DNA from: Pontederia crassipes
Taxonomy: Eukaryota; Streptophyta; Magnoliopsida; Commelinales; Pontederiaceae
Assembly (NCBI GenBank): GCA_030549335.1
Contig: CM060191.1
Span: 60,151,947 to 60,215,946 of the forward strand
Reading direction: 5' to 3'
DNA: 64,000 nucleotides
The notes beneath the pieces are model-generated. The model was not told where the DNA came from. It saw only the letters and a program-made list of their open reading frames with translations, and made no database searches. A program made the position numbers and the translations under genes. Each line of letters opens with the position of its first letter. Position 1 is the stretch's first letter. Below, in pieces: positions 22,963 through 34,679 of the stretch.

Positions 22963-23589
22963 CTAAGTTAACAGTGAGATATCACTATCTATGTAGTTAT
23001 AACATTCTGTATCTTGTTGAGATAATATTGAAGTAGTTATAACATTGGCATGCTCGACATGGGCATCCACATCGTAGAATTCTCGACCATCTTTAGTGAG
23101 ATTACAGTTTCTGCGATGAGAATTCTGCGATGTGGATGCCCAACCATCTTTAGTGAGAATTTTGCGATGTGGATGCCCAAGTCGAGCATGCCAATGTTGA
23201 GAGAGGGAACAAGCAAGTGTTGTTGGTTGACGTTGGAAGGGCAGCATGGAGCGAAGAGAGTAAAGACCATCTTTAGTGTTTCCGCGAAGAAGCACCTTGT
23301 GACTGACTTGATCCTTGACAACAAAGTAGTCAGGATGAAATTCAAAGAAGCATTTATTATCACGAGTGAATTGTCTTACGGAAAGTAAGGATTTAGATAT
23401 AGAAGGGACATGTAAAATGTTAGAGAGTTGAAGAGGACGAGATGCAAATAAGGCTGAATGACCAGTATGTGCTATGTTTAAGAGCTTACCATCACCTACT
23501 TGTAGATGATCATGACCTTGATACGACTCAGAAAATTGCAACGCCTGGAGATTGTTTGTGGTGTGATGAGTTGCACCAGTGTCAGGCAC
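22963..23589 (-). pseudogene. Copia protease and GAG-pre-integrase fragment
   Basis: The 208-codon frame starts at MPDTGATHHTTNNL, the catalytic DTG(A) of Copia protease. It continues through LHVPSISKSLLSVRQF, then HWHARLGHPHRKIL, the GAG-pre-integrase (H)xRLGH motif. After that residues repeat (KILTKDG, NLTKDG) because of the rearrangement at 23041-23198, and integrase never follows. The preceding gag is in another frame. Non-functional. Confidence 0.85.
23041..23198. repeat. 44-bp inverted repeat (palindromic rearrangement)
   Basis: Arms 23041-23084 and 23155-23198 are reverse complements with few mismatches, sharing AACATTGGCATGCTCGAC and GGGCATCCACATCG. The 70-bp loop repeats the same phrase again in direct orientation (GCGATGTGGATGCCCAA twice, CCATCTTTAGTGAGA twice). 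This looks like template switching during reverse transcription or replication. Confidence 0.85.
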
Positions 23590-23611
23590 CCACTCAGAGT
23601 AAGTGCCGAGG

Positions 23612-24612
23612 TCAAGCAGATTGTCCGAGACTGATTGTGGGACATGATGTGCAGATGCGGCGTATGCTTGCGGAGGAGCAATGTGCTGAGGAAATCACTA
23701 CAGGCGGCCTATAATAACAATTGTAGGGACTATGACCATAGGTTCCATAGACAGGATAATATCGACGATCAATTGAACCTCTGGCACGCCCACATCCATG
23801 CCCACGCCCATTACCTCGAGATGGCAATGGTGTCGAAGTAGCAGAGCGCACAAAGTGTGCACTCGGTGTAGAAACAACATGTAGAGAAATGACATTGTGT
23901 CCGAGACGTATTTCATGGCTTACTAATAAACTGTGGAGCTCGGCAAATGTGATAGGATCGGGACGAGCAAACAATGAGGACACCATTTCACTGTAGGATG
24001 GGCCTAAATTATCGAAGATGATGGCATTGAAGGCTGCTGTAGAGAGAGGATGGCCAGCTGCTGCAAGTTCATCCACAATGAACTTTGTTTTGTGAAGGAA
24101 GGAGGTAATAGATTAATCCCCTTTCTTTGTATTTTGTAACTGCATCGTAAGTTGCAGGATGCGAGTGTGAGATGGTGATCCAAATGCTTGATGAAGGGTA
24201 ATCCACACATCGTATGATGTGGATAGGCCAACCACATATGGCAGAATGTCTTCAGATAAGGAAGAGATTAACCAGCTCATGAGGACTTGATCCTTGCGAA
24301 ACCAATCGAGATATGCCGGATTGGGAATGTTAGTCTCTGCTGCTGCTATTGATTCGCCAGTGAGGATGTGGCAGTGCTGGTAATAGTCGGTGTTGGGCAG
24401 CCGATGGTGCCATTAATAAAGCCTTCTAGGTCAAAGCTACGGAGTAGCGGGAGAAGTTGTGTACGCCACAACAGATAGTTGGTAGATGTAAGCTTGATTG
24501 ATAGGTTGTGATGGACTTGGGCGTATGACGGTAGTATTGGTGATAAGGAGCTAGCTACTGTTGAGTTTGGTGGAACTATTGATGAAGAAGAAGAGGAGGC
24601 AGAGGACGCCAT
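23612..24612 (-). pseudogene. Decayed Copia gag (UBN2-type)
   Basis: Starts MASSASSSSSSIVPP at 24612, 7 bases past the PBS. It contains SIKLTSTNYLLWRTQLLPLL, the typical Copia gag N-terminal motif, then in other frames YLDWFRKDQVLMSWLISSL, SYDVWITLHQAF, LQLTMQLQNTKKGD followed by a stop, and FIVDELAAAGHPLS with PITFAELHSLLVSHEIRL. At least one frameshift (near 24350) and one stop (near 24112). The CCHC knuckle usually found after the glycine/arginine-rich stretch is not visible. Confidence 0.85.
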
Positions 24613-24618
24613 AAGGAG

Positions 24619-24630
24619 GCTCTGATACCA
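24619..24630 (-). promoter_or_regulatory. Primer-binding site of the Copia derivative
   Basis: Minus-strand TGGTATCAGAGC immediately after the LTR; complementary to initiator tRNA-Met. Confidence 0.9.
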
Positions 24631-24719
24631 TGTAAATGTAGGCTATAATGATTTCTTCTATCACGTCTTATTCACTAGGATTAGTTACATATATATACAC
24701 CTATGAAATCATAATAACA
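24631..24719 (-). repeat. 5' LTR of the Copia derivative
   Basis: Shares its first 74-75 plus-strand bases with 22852-22926. The outer end is uncertain (24705 to 24719). Confidence 0.7.
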
Positions 24720-25248
24720 TCAATAAGATCAATAAGTCCAAAATCAGCGATGAAATAGTAAACACAAGACATAAGGAAATAGATTGTTTCTTAACATAAA
24801 CTCAAAAAGATAGGTTTTGAAACATGACGTCAATCACAACTCCCTAAGCCCCACCTAGCTGGTTTAGTTACACATTAATGTAAAGAGAAATCCAGTGCCC
24901 ATGTTCATCAACATCCGGATGAAAAGAGAAAGGAAATGAAAAAACCTTCATCCTCCTTCTTGATCTCTTCTTGCCAACTCCCCTTTAAATCCTCCTCCCA
25001 TTTTTCTTCTTTCCCCCAATCTTGTTGCTTTATCTCATCGACCAGATGCCATATCTTCTGCTTTCCATTTACTCCATTGTCTGCATTTGCCTACAATACA
25101 TCGGAGGAACTGACCAGCTGATGTGGAAATCTCAAACTGCTTGCTGATTTGAACCGACGGTGTTTCATAAACCAGTTGCCTTCCTCACTGATTTTCCCAA
25201 GTAATTAGGTGAGGTTAGTTCTGCTATGGGTACCCCCACATGTCAATC
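24720..25248. other. Intergenic DNA, no gene seen
   Basis: A CT-rich stretch with a 61-codon plus-strand frame (24936-25121) lacks recognisable motifs. Confidence 0.5.
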
Positions 25249-27921
25249 CACTACAAGAAAAGGAGTCTTTAGAGAAGGGAAATGTGGTCATTAAAAATAA
25301 AATTCTAGTCGTTGAAGATCAATAATGACCAGCAAATCTGGTCGTCATTGCTCCGCCGTTAAGGATAAATAATGACGAAGTAAAAAATAGGTCGTTAAAA
25401 GTATTAATGGCCAGAAAAAAATGTGGCAATTAATTGTCTTCAATGACCACAAATCCTGTCGTTATAAAGTACTAGTGATCAACAAATTGATGATGAAGAA
25501 AGGTGTTTAATAATCACATCGACATTAAAAGTCATCTTCGACCAGAGAAAGGAATGGCTCTTAAAAGATTTTTACTATCATCGACTGTCACTAAAAGATT
25601 AATGACAAGGCTGAATATTAGATTGTTAATTAACATTAATATATTGTGGCACCTTAGTGAGCACATGGTCATTAAAGTTGTCCCAATACATTTCAGCTAA
25701 AAAGTTTGACTTCAAATTGTTACTGATACATTTCAACAAATTTTTAACTTAAATGGATCACAAGCAAAAATGGACTTTGATATATCATACATCTGAGAAA
25801 AATATTCATAAAATTGAAGGGTAGCAAATGCTCATCGCATTCAAGTTTACATTCAACATGGCATGTAGCCAACTGCCTTACACTAAAATCAATATGCCTG
25901 ACAAAGATTAAAAAAAATAAAATTAAACATTTACTTCTTCAAAAACATAATGTTGCATTTGAGACTTCATCTTCATTGTATTCCCTAACATCATTGCATT
26001 TTGTATCTTCAAAACCTATAAACTACAGCACAAATGGTTAAACCAATTGTAGAAAGATAAATGTTATTAAAAATTTTTATCTTGCGGCTCATAATAAAAT
26101 AATGTTCAAATTCATGAAGTTGGTTTTACTACATTCACACACATTAAACTTTCACGAATTATAAGGTTTCAAACGTTAATACCATAGTGAAACGAATAAA
26201 AAATCCTTGAGAATAAAACATCAATTTTCTTTCTTAAAGAAAAAGGCCCAACAGTGAGCAAGAGATTACATAGTGGCTCACAAAAATATTGAGAATAGCA
26301 CATCAATTTTCTTTATTAAAGAGAAAAGGCCCAAAAGTGAGCGAGAGATTAATACCCGACATAACGCCTCATAGAAACTTGAGTAGTTTATACAACTTTA
26401 GGATTGTCTACAATCAATGCAAGAGCATTTGTCACCCAAAAGAGAAGCTACTCACTTAAGGCATTGAAAAATGACAGATAATGAAGATATGTAATAAGAA
26501 AACATTAGACAAATAATTTTAAAGGGTATGAAGCATGTATGCAAATTAAAATCAAAATCAAGGCATAAAAAGTTTGTTTGAGAATCAAAATATATATTTG
26601 TGATTGACAATAATTAGGATTTTTACAATAGAAGAAATTTCTAGGATAAATGGGATTAAGAAAAATAAAGAAAACAAGAATGGGGAAAAAATCTGAAGCA
26701 AATATTTCACCTCGATAATGCCTAAAAACAACTTCATACCATCTCGTCTAGAGAAGATCCTATGATTATTAGGATTTAGAAATCATATAAAGTCGACACC
26801 ACATATTTTACCCTAGTATTATGGTGGCGAAGCCAATGTAGGAAGACAAAAGAATAAATAAAAAGTTTCCATGCGTAGAACAATAGTATCTTAGAATTAA
26901 ATTTAAGAATTTCATCAATAAACCAAATATCATCCTTAAGGGAATATGCATCAATATCAGTATAATGATGAGTAGTACAATATGACTTAAAACTATGGAA
27001 CTTATAAACATTCCCTCATTGTCTGTAAGTCCACTCCCTTAAGAGAATGGCATGATGTAAGGAAAAATTTATTTGACGAGACAAATCATTATGGAATATG
27101 CATATATTTACTTACCTTCATAAGATGAAGGACATAAGTCTAGGATTACGATTGATTGATCTTATTTACTTGAGAAACTTATACATCTTAATAAGGACAA
27201 AATAAATATAAAAATTAATTATTAAACTCAATAAAATAAGCAAAAGACTGTAGGGTAACTCACCTCGAGACGAACCATGCAATAGATCAAGTTAGGAGGT
27301 AACAAATGAATATTTATAGTGAGACATCGGTGCTTGAGGAGGTTGTATGCATTGCGTGGATGACAAATTGGTGGAGGTGCAGCCAAAACAGTGAGAAATA
27401 TATTGGGAATATGAGCATGGTCCCTTTTACTCGATTTATATGGAGGAAGGAGAAGAAAAGTAAATCATATGTGGAGGATGAGGAGAAAATTGTTCCTCTC
27501 TTGCTTGCAAATCATCCATAGAGGAGAATGTCATTCCATATGGGTTGTTGTTAAGAAAGAAGAAAAAAATGTTAGCAGCGTGTTGTTCAGGCTAGGGTTT
27601 TTTTTCTTAATGGAGATGATGCGATAGTTTTTTATGAAGATGTTAAGTGAGTATTTCATAGAGCATAACATAGGATCATCAATGATCATCAGTTAGCTCA
27701 GCCATTATTGCTAAGTTTTAATGGCCAGATAAAACAATAATCGTTATTGATTACTTTCAATGACGGGTTGCATATTTTTAATAGCAAAAAATTTTGCTCA
27801 TTGTTAGTAACAAGGTTAATAATAGCCATGCATTTTTCCAATCACTATTTAGTACTTACAGAGACCAATTTTTTAATTGGTCGTTAAAGGGTGGTCATTA
27901 AAAGTCCATTTTCTTGTACTG
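25249..27921. mobile_element. CACTA-type DNA transposon, non-autonomous
   Basis: The left end CACTACAAGAAAAGGAGTC and the complement of the right end, CAGTACAAGAAAATGGACTT, form the typical CACTA terminal inverted repeat (one base changed in the right pentamer). Flanking triplets ATC and GTC agree at two of three bases. Subterminal phrases of the type (T)GGTCGTTAA or AATGACCA recur in both outer 250 bp (25280-25500 and 27700-27910) in opposite orientation, the usual transposase-binding arrangement. No transposase domain was recognised in the AT-rich core; frames at 25503, 25814, 26808 and 27306 have no known motif. Confidence 0.8.
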
Positions 27922-29527
27922 GTCGTTGATTAACCTAAGTTATCCTTCCCTTGGTTAGTTCGGGATTTTTGCACAAAGAAGCGCCAAAGAGTAGTAATGC
28001 AATCTTGAGAACAAAGAGTATTTTTTTCATCACACAGATATGGACCAATCGTAAACGCTATATTTCAAAAATAAGGCATGTGTTCTAGCATAAGAACATA
28101 ACAAAACTTGAGAAGAATGCATACTCCACATGAATAAAAAAGTGTCAATAATTTCTCCACATCACTTAAGTTGAGTTTTCAATATAACCCAGGCTGGGTC
28201 ACTTTCATACCTAGACCAGGTTGTTCGCACCCAACAACTCGTACCTGGACTCGGCCTGACGATAAAACCCGAGCCGGTTGGACACAAATTTGTGCTGGGT
28301 TTGCTTATCTAAAAATAATGCATGATACAATGGAAGTTTGCACATTGTTTGACACGAATTTGAGATCCAAAGATGATGTAGAACACTAGGGAAATGGTCT
28401 CTATAAATATACATGGGAAGATCCCTTCAAATGATCCCACATTCGAGCAATTGAGTGCCCTAGCCGCTAAGAAGAGATGAAGTTTCTACTATTGTTGTGT
28501 GTTCCAGAGGCAGTCTTCCAACTTTTCGGTGATCTTATGCGATGTTCACTTGACCGAGGAGCAGGGTAGAAACATCAATCTACTCATAAATGTCTCCTTT
28601 GTAACTTCTAGCATAATTTTCGTATTTATCATTCATGAATTGATGTCAAAACGCTCGTTTATGTAGTAATTTTAACTGAAGTTGAACATTGCTCTTGATT
28701 TATCTTGAATTTTTTAATTCTTTGAACTAAAATTTGGCCTTTTCTTTATTCTTTATCAATTGGATAGATTTATGTGTTTATTATTAGCTTTGTAACAGCA
28801 ATCATGCATGAATTTTGTGCATGCTAGCTGATAAAAAACTTGTTAGAATTGGTTTGTATCGAACCCGGGCTAAGCTTCTTAATCAACCCGTGCTATGTAC
28901 ACTTAGGCCGCGACTTGAGGACCCGAGCCAAGTTCGTCTGCTGAAGGAAGATAAGGGACAACTTGGGTTAGGGATCTCTGAACCTGGGTCAGGTTTGGTC
29001 AGTTGTAGTCGATTTTTCGATCATCTATTTGGAGGTCGTTAATCATGGATTATTAATTAACTAGTTTCAATATTTAATAACATAGACCCGCATCTGAAAG
29101 CATCTTAATTGTCATAGATTAAAAGTTAATTTGTTTAACCTTCTTTATCTATTGATAATTGTGATAGTAAGGTTATGTTAATCGGAACCTATATCATTAG
29201 CAATATTTTCAACATAGAAATTATAATTAAATTTTAAATATTAATTAAGAGAAATGAGGGATACAAGGTCTAAACCCTAATTTCAACATGTATTGATTAT
29301 TTCTCTAAATTAAGGCACTTAGTCACTTTTCCTCTTGTGTTTTCTTTCCATTAATCTTTGAACAAACTTGAATTCAACTTTTCTCATAATAACTAGTAAG
29401 ATTAGAAAAATTTAAGTCATTAGACATCGAGGGATTGATTTTTTTACCCCTCTTTATTACTTATTCGACCTAGTATAGTTGTTAATATTTTGCGCATATA
29501 ATTCTCGCATCACCGACGAAGGGGTTT
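27922..29527. other. Intergenic DNA with CCCGGGT-type phrases, possible LTR remnant
   Basis: At 28190-28280 and 28860-29000, GC-rich phrases (ACCCGAGCC, AACCCGGGCTAAG, ACCTGGGTCAGG) recur, similar to 36545-36770 and 55070-55440. A TATA-like CTCTATAAATATAC lies at 28400. An old LTR is plausible but no borders were found. No gene is supported. Confidence 0.4.
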
Positions 29528-29730
29528 GGATTACCTTACTGTGGGGCGACGTATAGCGGCCTTCCTTGCAAAGGCAAGTCCGGTAAGGTTCCTAGGGTTA
29601 CCTCATTGTAGAGCAACAAATGATGACCTTCCTTGGAAAGGCGAGTCTGGCAAAGGGGCTAGGGTTACCTCTCGTTGTCAGGTGATGTACGACAGCCTTC
29701 TTGCAAGGGCGAGAACCAACGATGATGAAG
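29528..29730. repeat. Three tandem repeats, period 67 bp
   Basis: Units begin GGATTACC at 29528, GGGTTACC at 29595 and GGGTTACC at 29662. Each carries a CCTTCCTTGNAAAGGCNAGTC-type phrase, which decays in the third. The 83-codon frame across it is repetitive and not credible as a gene. Confidence 0.8.
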
Positions 29731-31397
29731 CTGTGTTGGTGGATCAAGTGCAAAGTAGGTGTGTATATAGGGGTTAGGTTAGGGTTACCTATGTGTTGAA
29801 TCCAAGGAGGAGGGCTTCCTTGTGCAACTTCGATTACCGGCAATGACAGGGTGAGAGTAGATGATGGTTGAAGTCAATGAAGTAATTAGGAGAGAAGAGA
29901 GAGAGAGAGACATGCAGAGGGACAAATGGTACTAGAATCCACACGTTAGGAGGTGTTCAGGTGTCATATAAAAGAGAAGGGCATATTGGTCATTTTGCAT
30001 GATGATTCTGATTAGTTTTCCTATTAGAACTAATTTGTCCAATAAAATTATCATTATATTTTCTTCAACCAAACACATTATGAATTAATATGTTAATACA
30101 ACTAATCATCAAGAACTCAGAAAAACTATGGTTCTACTTTCCAAATGAAGCCTTACAATGGGTTGCACCAAGCAGACAAGAACAAACTTTATTCATTGCA
30201 GCCTTGCCATTAGGTTACTTCTTGGGCATGTAAGTCTTACAACACACCAGAAGCATCATTCTTTCATAACAAAAATACATTCAAGACCTCTTCAACGGAC
30301 CATCATGACCTCTCCTTGACCAATCAAGTCATGCGTGGTTCTGAGCCAAAAGCCCTGAGAACACACTATAGTATATCGATACACACACTATAGTATATGC
30401 AACTCACATGTTTAGACATCACCTTTATTGTATGCTAGATGTGTACAAACACCTACCAACGTCCATTGGACACATGCCAAACGAATTTTGCACAACGTCC
30501 TATAAACCAAGCAACTTGGTCTTACCATCATGAGATCTTCAACTTTGGTCTCGTTTGGTATAGGATCGAGTAGAGTTAGAACAAGGGTCTTGATCTCATG
30601 ATTTCATCAAAACATCATTTTTCGAATTTTCCCACTTGTAATGATGGCAAAAGTTGGGAATTATAAGTTCTTGGAGGAGTTGAGAACTTGATTGTTCTTA
30701 GTGAGAACAAAAAATGAGATCAAGGTAGAACATCTAAAATTTTGTTCTGGAATATTTGATTTGCATCCAAACTGGATGATTGAGTGATTTCCCAATGAAT
30801 CGCAAATTTGTGTCTTCATAATTTATCTCGAAGAAAATCTTATATCGTGTGCCTCAAGAAAACAACAGATTATGCCACATTAAAGTCGATGTCACAACAT
30901 GGATATGTAGACCGTGCTGTGAATTGGGACTCCAGACAACTCCTGCATCCATACTATAGTACGACAATATTGACACTACATATTTGGCTGATAATCTATC
31001 TGTCACAGTAAAATAAAACATGTGGAGGTCGATTTTCATTTCGTATGAGATGAAGTCACAAACAAATGGCTCCTCATTTGGTTTCTCTCCATGAAAGGTC
31101 AGATCGTCCATGCCTTACAAAATCAATTGTTGGCTCCCAGTTTCGATTCCTAAGAGACAAGATCTGATCAGGCTTACGACCTTCTCAAGCTTGAGGGGGT
31201 TTACTAGAGCATCACGTTCAGCCAAATAAGAAGTTACTACAAGACTAACAACTCCTAACTAACCAACATTGGATTCGGTCTTACCCCATAATAGCAAGGT
31301 AAACATGTTTATTCATATACAATTAATTAGAAGTCCCTACAATGTCTGATAGAGCCTTTTGTACCTTACGACAATGTTTGGATTGTGAAACTGAAGT
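29731..31397. other. Intergenic DNA, no gene seen
   Basis: A short GA run lies at about 29895-29910. The segment 30540-30770 begins TCGTTTGGTATAGG and ends ATCCAAACTGG, a style seen at MITE ends, but inverted ends could not be confirmed. Frames at 30808 and 30854 have no known motif. Confidence 0.45.
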
Positions 31398-31906
31398 TGT
31401 AACATCCCCCGGCTCTACCACTGGTAACTTTCTAGTGTTCGCCTTCTAAAAGGCTCAATCAATATATTGTTTGCTTCGAGCTTTTGATCCGGACGAATTT
31501 AAAACGCGTCTTAATAGGTGAATGGGGTAACTACGTATAAGCTTATGACCACCTCCGTGTTTTGCCAATATGAGACTATTCTATCGAACCATCTTGGTCC
31601 TTAAAATCTCCCCCCCCCCTCTCCCTTAAAGGGCTCAATGTTCTCATTGAGTGGGGTCCGTGTTAGTTCATTGCATGTGTTTCCCACATGGCTCAAGTGA
31701 GAACGCGAGGTTGACTCTGATACCATTCTGTAACACTCTCTGGCCTAATCAAGATATTTTTTGCTTTGGACTTTTGATCCGAACCAATTTAAAACGCATT
31801 TTGATAAGTGAAGGAGTAACTACATATAAGTCGACCACCTCCGTGTTTTGCCCATGTGAAACTATTCCATCAAATCATCTTAGTCCTTAAACCTCAAGTC
31901 GTTACA
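31398..31906 (-). mobile_element. TRIM (terminal-repeat retrotransposon in miniature)
   Basis: About 509 bp. LTR copies at 31398-31607 and 31729-31906 share phrases such as CTTTTGATCCG, AATTTAAAACGC, GACCACCTCCGTGTTTTGCC and TCTTNGTCCTTAAA. The outer copy runs TGTAACACTC to GTCGTTACA. On the minus strand the PBS TGGTATCAGAGTC (31726 down to 31714) lies two bases inside the 31729 LTR. A purine-rich run (complement of CTCCCCCCCCCTCTCCC, about 31608-31625) precedes the other. The 120-bp interior cannot code. Flanks GAAGT and TAAGT agree at four of five bases. Confidence 0.88.
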
Positions 31907-33655
31907 TAAGTTTCGTAAAGTTGTTAGAACTTAGTGATTTAACGGTGATGTTCTTGTCGAGTGTTTGGCAAGTAGAACTTTGGATGGATGATGGTTGGAA
32001 CTTCTGCACGCATGCTGATGGGCGGAATGGGGAAAGTCGAGGCGTGCGTGGATTACAAGGCGATGCAAGTTTTGGCCATGCGCGAGAGGCCCACATCAAA
32101 TTTCGCTCGTGTTGGTAAGTTCTCATGTCAAATACAGCATATATATATATATATATATTTCGTACAATAAACAAGAAACATACATCTTGTTATAATTCAA
32201 TACTATTTTTTTCGTCTTGACCGTATACTCTTCTTTCCCTCTCGTTTTCGTACGTTTAGTGTGCAAAAAACCCATTATACAAAAAGATAGAATTTAATTT
32301 TGAAAGGAAAAGAAATCCGGAACCATGTGTTTTATGATGAGAATGAAACAATTTTGTCAATGCTTTCTTTACATTTTTTTTCATACAAGATAGAAGCACA
32401 AGCGGTAACCCGTTTTATGCCACCATCAAGAGACCACGACATTTTTATTATTACGGAGGGAAACAAAAAAAGGTGGAATATGACATCGAAATATACATAA
32501 AAAAATCTGCAGCCAATGCCGCCTAACGCATCTTTTCATATCCTAATCGCATCAAAGAAATTTCTTCCCATTCATTATGATTAAAACATAAAGAACAAAC
32601 GACGCTGCCTGCATTATCTAACTGTTCTATTTGACGTGACACATGTTTTGAACGAGCATGCATGGAAATATCTCTCGTCCACATCTTCCAATCTCCTTCC
32701 TCGCATAATCGCATTAGTAATTAGGAAACAAAATCTTGATTAGACGTCGTGGAGGACCATGGCGATTGTAACGTGCCAACGACCACTTTTTTTTTTCTTT
32801 TAATCTGGGTTGGATGTACTGTGCACCACTCGAAGTCGAACTTGGCTTGAACCGACCCAATGCTTGCAGCTAATTTTAGCCTGCTATTGAAAGATGCAAA
32901 ATGCAACACACCGAGTTGGCTCAGGGAAATGATTGAGCTCGAGGGGCTCGACAATTGTACAAGATGCCCACAACTTTGAACAAGTTGGTGGGCATGGCGT
33001 TCGGATCGCCAACGCAGCATTGGCAGGACCCCCCCTTCGGGGCTTTGATTGCAAGCAGTGGCCTTATTGAGCTCATTATCAATTAGGCACGGGCATGATT
33101 GTTGCAGCCCCACACCATGACCTGGACCGATGCAACTTGGTTACATGTCCTGACAGCAGTTTGCTCTCTGTGCCTTGCAAGCAGAAATAAATAAAGAAGA
33201 AGAGTTGGAGTTTCAATAATTAAATGGGACGGCAGGCCATCACATTACACATCAAACAACAGTTCTAAACGAAAGGCCACGCCATGCCATGTTGTCGTCA
33301 GCCTGCATCAGAGCGCAGGGATCAAGGCCACAACATTGGAAGAACAGACAGCCAAACTGGCACAGCTCACAATTCTTTCTTTATCTCGACTATTTAATCA
33401 CTGAAAATGGCGGTTTCGTCTGTCTGTTTGACGGCAAGATAGAGGAGATGGGAGGTGAGGAGGTTGGCAGGAGAGTGAACTGAAACTGTTCTGTTCGAGA
33501 AACATTTGTCTTCCAACTTTCATTTACAGCACTCCTTAAATTTCAGTAACAGTAAAGAATAATGGAAAACATACATATAAGATGCGAAATGAATCTTTTT
33601 TTTTCTCTCTCTCTCTCTCCTTTTTGCAAGGACTCTTCTGCACTTGTAGTGATAA
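31907..33655. other. Intergenic DNA downstream of the DUF538 gene
   Basis: A TA microsatellite lies at 32138-32158. A minus-strand frame of 130 codons at 32721-33113 has ordinary composition but no motif I recognise and no supporting splice or start context; treated as noise. The 3' UTR of the DUF538 gene probably occupies the end of this stretch (33655 downwards); no clear polyadenylation signal was identified. Confidence 0.45.
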
Positions 33656-34679
33656 TTATCGCCTCTGCTGCTCGAATCCCCTCGTAGCCGGAGGGCCTGC
33701 AAATCAGACAAATTGATCAGAAACCTTGTGCAATTTAACTGGATTGGCTCGACAGAGTGTGCACAGGCCACTCAGTCAATCATTACTGTGGGCATAATAA
33801 ACAAGTAAACATTAAAGGCGAACGGCAAACAGAATTCTTGCTGACAGAGGCAAAGTCTGTTCAACTGCTCCAACTGGAAGAAAACTGAAGCATAATAAAG
33901 TAACTGAAACGCACACATAGAACTTAATTGCAGAAACGCAGTGACTGCGCTGTCAATGTGATAAAAAATAAATATATGCCATGAAATGCGAAACTAGACG
34001 CATTCAAAACCAACAAAATGAGAAACTTTTGGACGTGATTGAGATGAATTTATCCAACATAAATCTTTTCTAAAAAAATATACGATCAAATGTTTCAGTG
34101 GGTATTAAGAAAACTGCCAACAGGTTAAAAAAAACAGACAAGAACAGAAAATCTCAACAGACAGACAGAAATCTTGGGAGTAATCAGATAAGTCCGCTCA
34201 CCTTCTCCTGTTACGGCGATTGCTCCTGCCGGCCGACAGACGGGCGGCTCTTCGAAGACGGCGGCAGGCAGTCGCTTGTGCGCAACTCCGATGTCGAACA
34301 GTATGACACCGGAGTTCGGATCCGCGACAAGGATCCCCTTCACCGGCAGCCACAGGAAGAGTTCCTCCTGAGACCAGCCGATGACCCCGCGAAGCGCACC
34401 GTAGCTTAAGTTGCCCCTGACCACAGTGTCGAAATAGGCGCGTCCATCGTCGTACCGGGCATAACAGGGGACAGGGAGGCGCACTTCCAGGAGGCCGGAG
34501 GAGCTTTCGAAGGAGAAGGAGTCCACGGACTTGGGGAGGAGGCCTCCAGGAAGGCCGTGCGCGCGGAGGAGGGATTGAATGGAGGCGACCTCGCCTTCGC
34601 CGGAGGCGGTCGGGAGGTGGGAGATGTACTGGAGGACCAGAGGAAGTAGAAATACGAATAAAGGTGAGATCTTGGCCAT
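33656..34679 (-). CDS. DUF538 family secreted protein, two exons
   Basis: Exon 1 is 34679 to 34202 and exon 2 is 33696 to 33656 (TAA), spliced from GAAG|GTGAGC to TTTGCAG|GCCC, phase 1, giving 172 residues, the usual size of DUF538 proteins. Residues 1-26 are a signal peptide (KISPLFVFLLPLVLQYI core). The domain follows: LRAHGLPGGLLPKSVDSF, VRLPVPCYARY, GNLSYGALRGVIGWSQEELF, LWLPVKGILVADP, GVILFDIGVAHKRL, PPVCRP. The intron-spanning tail ends RGFEQQRR; reading through the intron instead adds an unrelated hydrophobic tail. Start context GCAATGGCC is good. GC-rich exon 1 contrasts with the AT-rich flanks. The family is plant-specific, structurally akin to lipid-binding BPI-like folds, with no agreed enzymatic role; do not read a function into it. 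This looks like the one intact gene of the window. Confidence 0.9.

Larger units (their letters stand above)
22852..24719 (-). mobile_element. Miniature Ty1/Copia derivative with very short LTRs
   Basis: Minus-strand sense. Terminal direct repeats at 22852 and 24631 both start TGTAAATGT(A/G)GGCTATAATG and match over about 75 bp; the LTR may extend to about 100 bp (to 22952) if TGTTACATG is its true sense-strand start. The PBS abuts the 24631 copy. The interior retains decayed gag, the protease DTG and GAG-pre-integrase, then a palindromic rearrangement. Integrase, reverse transcriptase and RNase H are missing. No clear target duplication is seen (CATTC on the left has no right match). Confidence 0.85.

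Noticed and set aside
23050-23388. 112-codon plus-strand frame
   Set aside because: It is antisense to Copia and runs through the palindrome.
32721-33113. 130-codon minus-strand frame
   Set aside because: No recognisable domain, start context or splice support; length alone is not enough in a plant intergenic region.
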